Assembly (NCBI RefSeq): GCF_023704175.1
Contig: NZ_CP084530.1
Coordinates: 2,970,001 to 3,034,000, forward strand
Direction: 5' to 3'
Origin: Paenibacillus sp. YPG26
Lineage (GTDB): Bacteria; Bacillota; Bacilli; Paenibacillales; Paenibacillaceae
Length of the DNA: 64,000 nt
The notes below the pieces were generated by a model. That model did not search any database. It was not told the origin of the DNA and saw nothing but the letters and a program-made list of their open reading frames with translations. Both the position numbers and the translations under genes were made by a program. Of the stretch, positions 61,351-64,000 are shown piece by piece; the first letter of the stretch is position 1, and each line of letters begins with the position of its first letter.

Positions 61351-62434
61351 GCTGTTTCCCTCCAAGCAAGAATTTAACTACCTTCTCCGAGACGTGATCT
61401 GCCAAATAGCCTTCTGGACATTCCCAATTCCGGTCCATCTCCGTCATCAGCCTTACCGAATCCGCGATGCGCTCCGCATGCAGCCCCGAGATAATGTTGC
61501 TGCCGCAGTCGACAGTCTCGGGACGTTCTGTGGTCTTGCGAAGTGTCACTGTCGGCACATGCATAATGCAGCACTCCTCCTGTACAGTACCGCTGTCCGT
61601 CAGCGCGCACATGGCATACCGCTCCAAATGAACAAAATCAAAGAATCCAAAGGGCTCATGAAATTCAACAAGCGGGTTCATCTGCAGCGTGAAATCCTTC
61701 GCTATACGTGACTTGGTTCTGGGATGCAGACTGCAGATTAGCCGGCGGCCGTAGACTTCGGCCACTTTATTAAGACCCTTCATAATTTCAAGCAGATGCT
61801 CCGGACGGTCCACATTCTCTGCCCGGTGGGTGGTAACCAGGAAGTATTCTCCGGGCTTAACATTCAATCTTGCCAGAATATCACTGGCCAGTATCTGCGA
61901 TTCGTAGTGCTTCATGACCTCATAAATGGGGTTGCCCGTCAGCACAATCCGGTTGCTGGGCACTCCCTCCTGGACCAAATGCCGCTTGCTCTGCTCGGTG
62001 TAGGGCATGTTGATGGTAGAGATGGCATCGATCACCTTGCGGTTCTTCTCTTCGGGCACATCAAGATCAAAGCACCTGTTGCCTGCTTCCATATGCACGA
62101 CCGGAATTCCCATACGCTCTGCGAGGATCGCGCATAAGGCACTGTTCGTATCTCCCAGCAGCAGCACCTTATCAGGCTTCTCCTTCTCCAGAATCGCTTC
62201 GGCCTGCAGGAACATGGCGGAGAGCTGTCCGCCGAGGGAAGCCTGCCGATCCTGCAGCACATAATCAGGAGAACGCAGACCGAGCTGGGTGAAGAAAATC
62301 CCGCTCAGACTCGAAGTGAAGTTCTGACCCGTATGCACGAGAATATGCTTGTCGGCATATCGGTCGAGCATGGGAATAATCAGACTTAGCCGAATGATTT
62401 CTGGACGTGTTCCCAGAATCGTCATTATCCTCAT
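61343..62434 (-). CDS. UDP-GlcNAc/UDP-hexosamine 2-epimerase (WecB/CapG/FnlC type)
   Basis: A 363-residue non-hydrolysing 2-epimerase: GTRPEIIRLS, HTGQNFTSSLSG, LLGDTNSALCAI, HMEAGNRCFDLDVPEE, TTHRAENVD, LTDSGTVQEE. In operons with CapE and a reductase it makes the final C2 inversion to UDP-L-FucNAc or UDP-L-QuiNAc; a WecB-type ManNAc function is the alternative. First gene of the nucleotide-sugar block; AAAGGAG precedes the ATG. Confidence 0.9.
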   Translation of the reverse strand: MRIMTILGTRPEIIRLSLIIPMLDRYADKHILVHTGQNFTSSLSGIFFTQLGLRSPDYVLQDRQASLGGQLSAMFLQAEAILEKEKPDKVLLLGDTNSALCAILAERMGIPVVHMEAGNRCFDLDVPEEKNRKVIDAISTINMPYTEQSKRHLVQEGVPSNRIVLTGNPIYEVMKHYESQILASDILARLNVKPGEYFLVTTHRAENVDRPEHLLEIMKGLNKVAEVYGRRLICSLHPRTKSRIAKDFTLQMNPLVEFHEPFGFFDFVHLERYAMCALTDSGTVQEECCIMHVPTVTLRKTTERPETVDCGSNIISGLHAERIADSVRLMTEMDRNWECPEGYLADHVSEKVVKFLLGGKQHV

Positions 62435-62538
62435 GTGCTCCGCTCCTTTCTATGATTTTGAGCTTGTAGTTAAGGGAGCAGCTCCAATAAATACATCCTG
62501 TTGGATGGTTCCCACAGCCTCCCGCTCTTCCGGCTGAA

Positions 62539-64000
62539 TCAAGCCGTCTTTCTGGACCGCTTCCTATGCTTATGGGCGCCAGACAGACTCCTCCGTCTGC
62601 TTCTTGAACGCTTGTGATCCGCTGCCTTGGCCGACCGGCCCGCCTTGGATTTTCTTCGGGGTGTCTCTCTGAGTGCAGCTCTCCTCCGCTTCGCCCGCAG
62701 AATTCTGCTCTTCCCTTCATGTCTTCGGTTGTGCCCGGGCCGGCTGCGCTTTCTCTTCCTGTGTCTGCGTATAGACTTGGCTGAATGCTTGGAATGCCCA
62801 TCCCCTGCGCGATTCGGCCCCGCGGCTTCCGCCGCTGCCGGCTTAACCGGGATACAGCGCAGCCCCCTTGTATCTTCTTCCAGTCGAATCAGCTCCGGAT
62901 GCTGCAGAGACCACTGAACCAACAGCTGCCTCAGTCTCTCTTCATAGGTCTGGGGGCCATAAGCTTCATTCACCCGCTGCAGATTCATAGCTGCCGTTCC
63001 GGCTGCAAGCACTGAATCACCAAGCAGGAGCTGCACCCGGCCGGCTAGCTCATGAACATTCCCCGGTTCTGCCAGCAGATACCCGCAGCCCGCTGTCTCC
63101 AGAATTTCCTGAAGCCCGCCAGAAGCGTAAGCAACCACCGGCTTCCCGTAGATCATAGCCTCAAGGGCTGTTAATCCGAATCCTTCAGGCACGAGACTCG
63201 GCACAACCACAATGTCCATCGCAGAGTAAGCAGCTTCTACCGATTCCTCGAAGACCACAAAGGTGAAGCGGTCCTTATAAGCCGAGACATTCACTTTGGA
63301 CAGACATCTCGCGTAGAAATCCTGGTCTATTATCCTTCCAATCACCAGGAAATGGACACTCTTATCGCTATTGCATATGGACAGTGCCATATCTATGAAA
63401 TGCTCCAGACCCTTCTCCTTCGTCAAAAAAGAAGATATATATCCAATCACACGGTGATCTGGACGGAGCCCAAGCTCCGACCGCTTGCCTTCGCGGATCT
63501 GCTCCCACTGCTGCGGATGGACCGACGCAGGATCCCAAGAGGGGAATAGAATCCCTACCTTCGGGGCTGCCGCCGTACCTTGGAATACGGTGACCGCGGA
63601 TTCGGAAATGCCTGTGATCCACGTGCTGTACTTGTCAATCAAGCCCACAGCCAGGGGGGTGTATTCGTTGATGGTGATACTCTCTGTGATATTCCAGACT
63701 ACCGGGATACCTAGAGAGGAGGCTGCCATCGCAGGCAGAACATTGACACAGGTGTTGACCAGGACAAGATCAGGCTGCTCGGCACGAATCATCTCGGCTA
63801 ATTTCTTCAACCCAGGTCCGCTTCTCAGCCGTTCCGCGTCAGTATACAGATTGGCTGATGGGGTATACATTTCGTGAAGCAGCGGGTAAGCGTGTATTCT
63901 GGTTCTGATTCCTATTTGTCTGGCCCGCTTGGTCAGCTGTCCCTCCTGCGGGGCAGCCAGAACACAATCGAAGTAGGTAGACAGCTTCTGGCACAATAAC
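62539..64000 (-). CDS. GT4 glycosyltransferase with protamine-like basic C-terminal tail (5'-truncated)
   Basis: About 487 residues are visible; the frame runs off the window edge (in frame from 63999), so the N-terminus is missing. Residues 1-~380 are a GT4 transferase: LVNTCVNVLPAMAASSLGIPVVW, VIGYISSFLTKEKGLEHFI, and PEGFGLTALEAMIYGKPVVAYASGG. The last ~100 residues (about 62540-62840) are almost wholly Arg, Lys, Ser, His, Gly and Ala (IRRHRKRKRSRPGHNRR, HKRSRSRRRSLSGAHKHRK), a protamine/CotG-like tail absent from ordinary transferases. It may bind nucleic acid, anionic polymer or be phosphorylated in the spore coat. Confidence 0.85.
   Translation of the reverse strand, partial: LLCQKLSTYFDCVLAAPQEGQLTKRARQIGIRTRIHAYPLLHEMYTPSANLYTDAERLRSGPGLKKLAEMIRAEQPDLVLVNTCVNVLPAMAASSLGIPVVWNITESITINEYTPLAVGLIDKYSTWITGISESAVTVFQGTAAAPKVGILFPSWDPASVHPQQWEQIREGKRSELGLRPDHRVIGYISSFLTKEKGLEHFIDMALSICNSDKSVHFLVIGRIIDQDFYARCLSKVNVSAYKDRFTFVVFEESVEAAYSAMDIVVVPSLVPEGFGLTALEAMIYGKPVVAYASGGLQEILETAGCGYLLAEPGNVHELAGRVQLLLGDSVLAAGTAAMNLQRVNEAYGPQTYEERLRQLLVQWSLQHPELIRLEEDTRGLRCIPVKPAAAEAAGPNRAGDGHSKHSAKSIRRHRKRKRSRPGHNRRHEGKSRILRAKRRRAALRETPRRKSKAGRSAKAADHKRSRSRRRSLSGAHKHRKRSRKTA

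Noticed and set aside
62265..62801. 178-codon minus-strand ORF between wecB-type gene and the tailed transferase
   Set aside because: It overlaps both genes in another frame and mirrors their sequence. I also considered that it shows a frameshift in the basic tail, but the tail's frame continues with consistent composition to its stop.
1..64000. CRISPR arrays, tRNA/rRNA genes, insertion sequences, prophage, BGC megasynthases
   Set aside because: None was seen: no regularly spaced repeats, no cloverleaf-like RNA genes, no transposase or integrase, no NRPS/PKS modules.

Overview
The window is a piece of chromosome from an endospore-forming Bacillota, most likely Paenibacillus or a close relative. 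This rests on spoVR and prkA, a gamma-type SASP, ytxC, gerE, a YhcN/YlaJ spore lipoprotein, a liaFSR operon, futalosine-route menaquinone synthesis (mqnC), T-box and S-box RNAs and strong Shine-Dalgarno sites, together with moderate GC. I saw no rRNA, tRNA, CRISPR array, insertion sequence or prophage module.

Layout. 0-5 kb: spoVR (cut by the window edge), a DUF3231 gene, prkA, and a PD-(D/E)XK-type DUF2161 gene. 5-9 kb: an aminotransferase homologue that lacks its catalytic lysine, a coiled-coil/phosphodiester-glycosidase gene pair, a 34-residue membrane peptide, an AbrB-type regulator with a zinc-ribbon tail, and trmL. 9-15 kb: serC, glnA, aroF and ispH, each with its own terminator. 14.5-18.6 kb: a two-component system next to an HtrA protease whose promoter carries phased direct repeats. 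18.6-21.5 kb: a liaF-liaS-liaR cell-envelope stress operon in which liaS is interrupted by an in-frame amber codon, with a LiaR/CesR-type palindrome upstream. 21.5-26.3 kb: gamma SASP with a sigma-G promoter, a 3D-domain protein, T-box-controlled thrS, and ytxC. 26.3-29.6 kb: two tandem secreted propeller/Ig-like paralogues. 29.7-34.7 kb: mqnC and a SAM-I-riboswitch-controlled metA-metI-metC operon. 34.6-35.6 kb: a small AT-rich patch with unrecognised and broken genes. 35.8-38.6 kb: corA behind a highly structured 266-nt leader that contains a 44-codon ORF, an HRDC protein behind a promoter-proximal terminator, and a DUF3055 gene. 38.9-45.5 kb: BirA-regulated bioB, a lone modB with an MBL hydrolase, a PrsA/SurA-type foldase, an M20 dipeptidase and gerE. 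45.7-50.8 kb: a MarR/MFS drug-efflux pair and an rpiR-nagB-nagA amino-sugar operon.

The last 12 kb (52-64 kb) is a glycan-building locus. It has four GT4-type and two GT2-type glycosyltransferases, a methyltransferase, a four-gene nucleotide-sugar block (C2-epimerase, 4,6-dehydratase, RmlD-like reductase, RMD-like epimerase), and a glycosyltransferase with a protamine-like Arg/Lys/Ser/His tail of about 100 residues. Three promoters at its left end fit the sigma-K consensus. They lie beside a sigma-G-type promoter for a spore lipoprotein, and gerE 7 kb away also has a sigma-K-type promoter. My reading is that this is a mother-cell-expressed spore-surface glycosylation locus, probably using a 6-deoxy-L-amino sugar such as L-QuiNAc or L-FucNAc. 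The best candidates for something undescribed are this locus with its tailed glycosyltransferase, the corA leader with its upstream ORF, the attenuated HRDC leader, and the lysine-less aminotransferase homologue.
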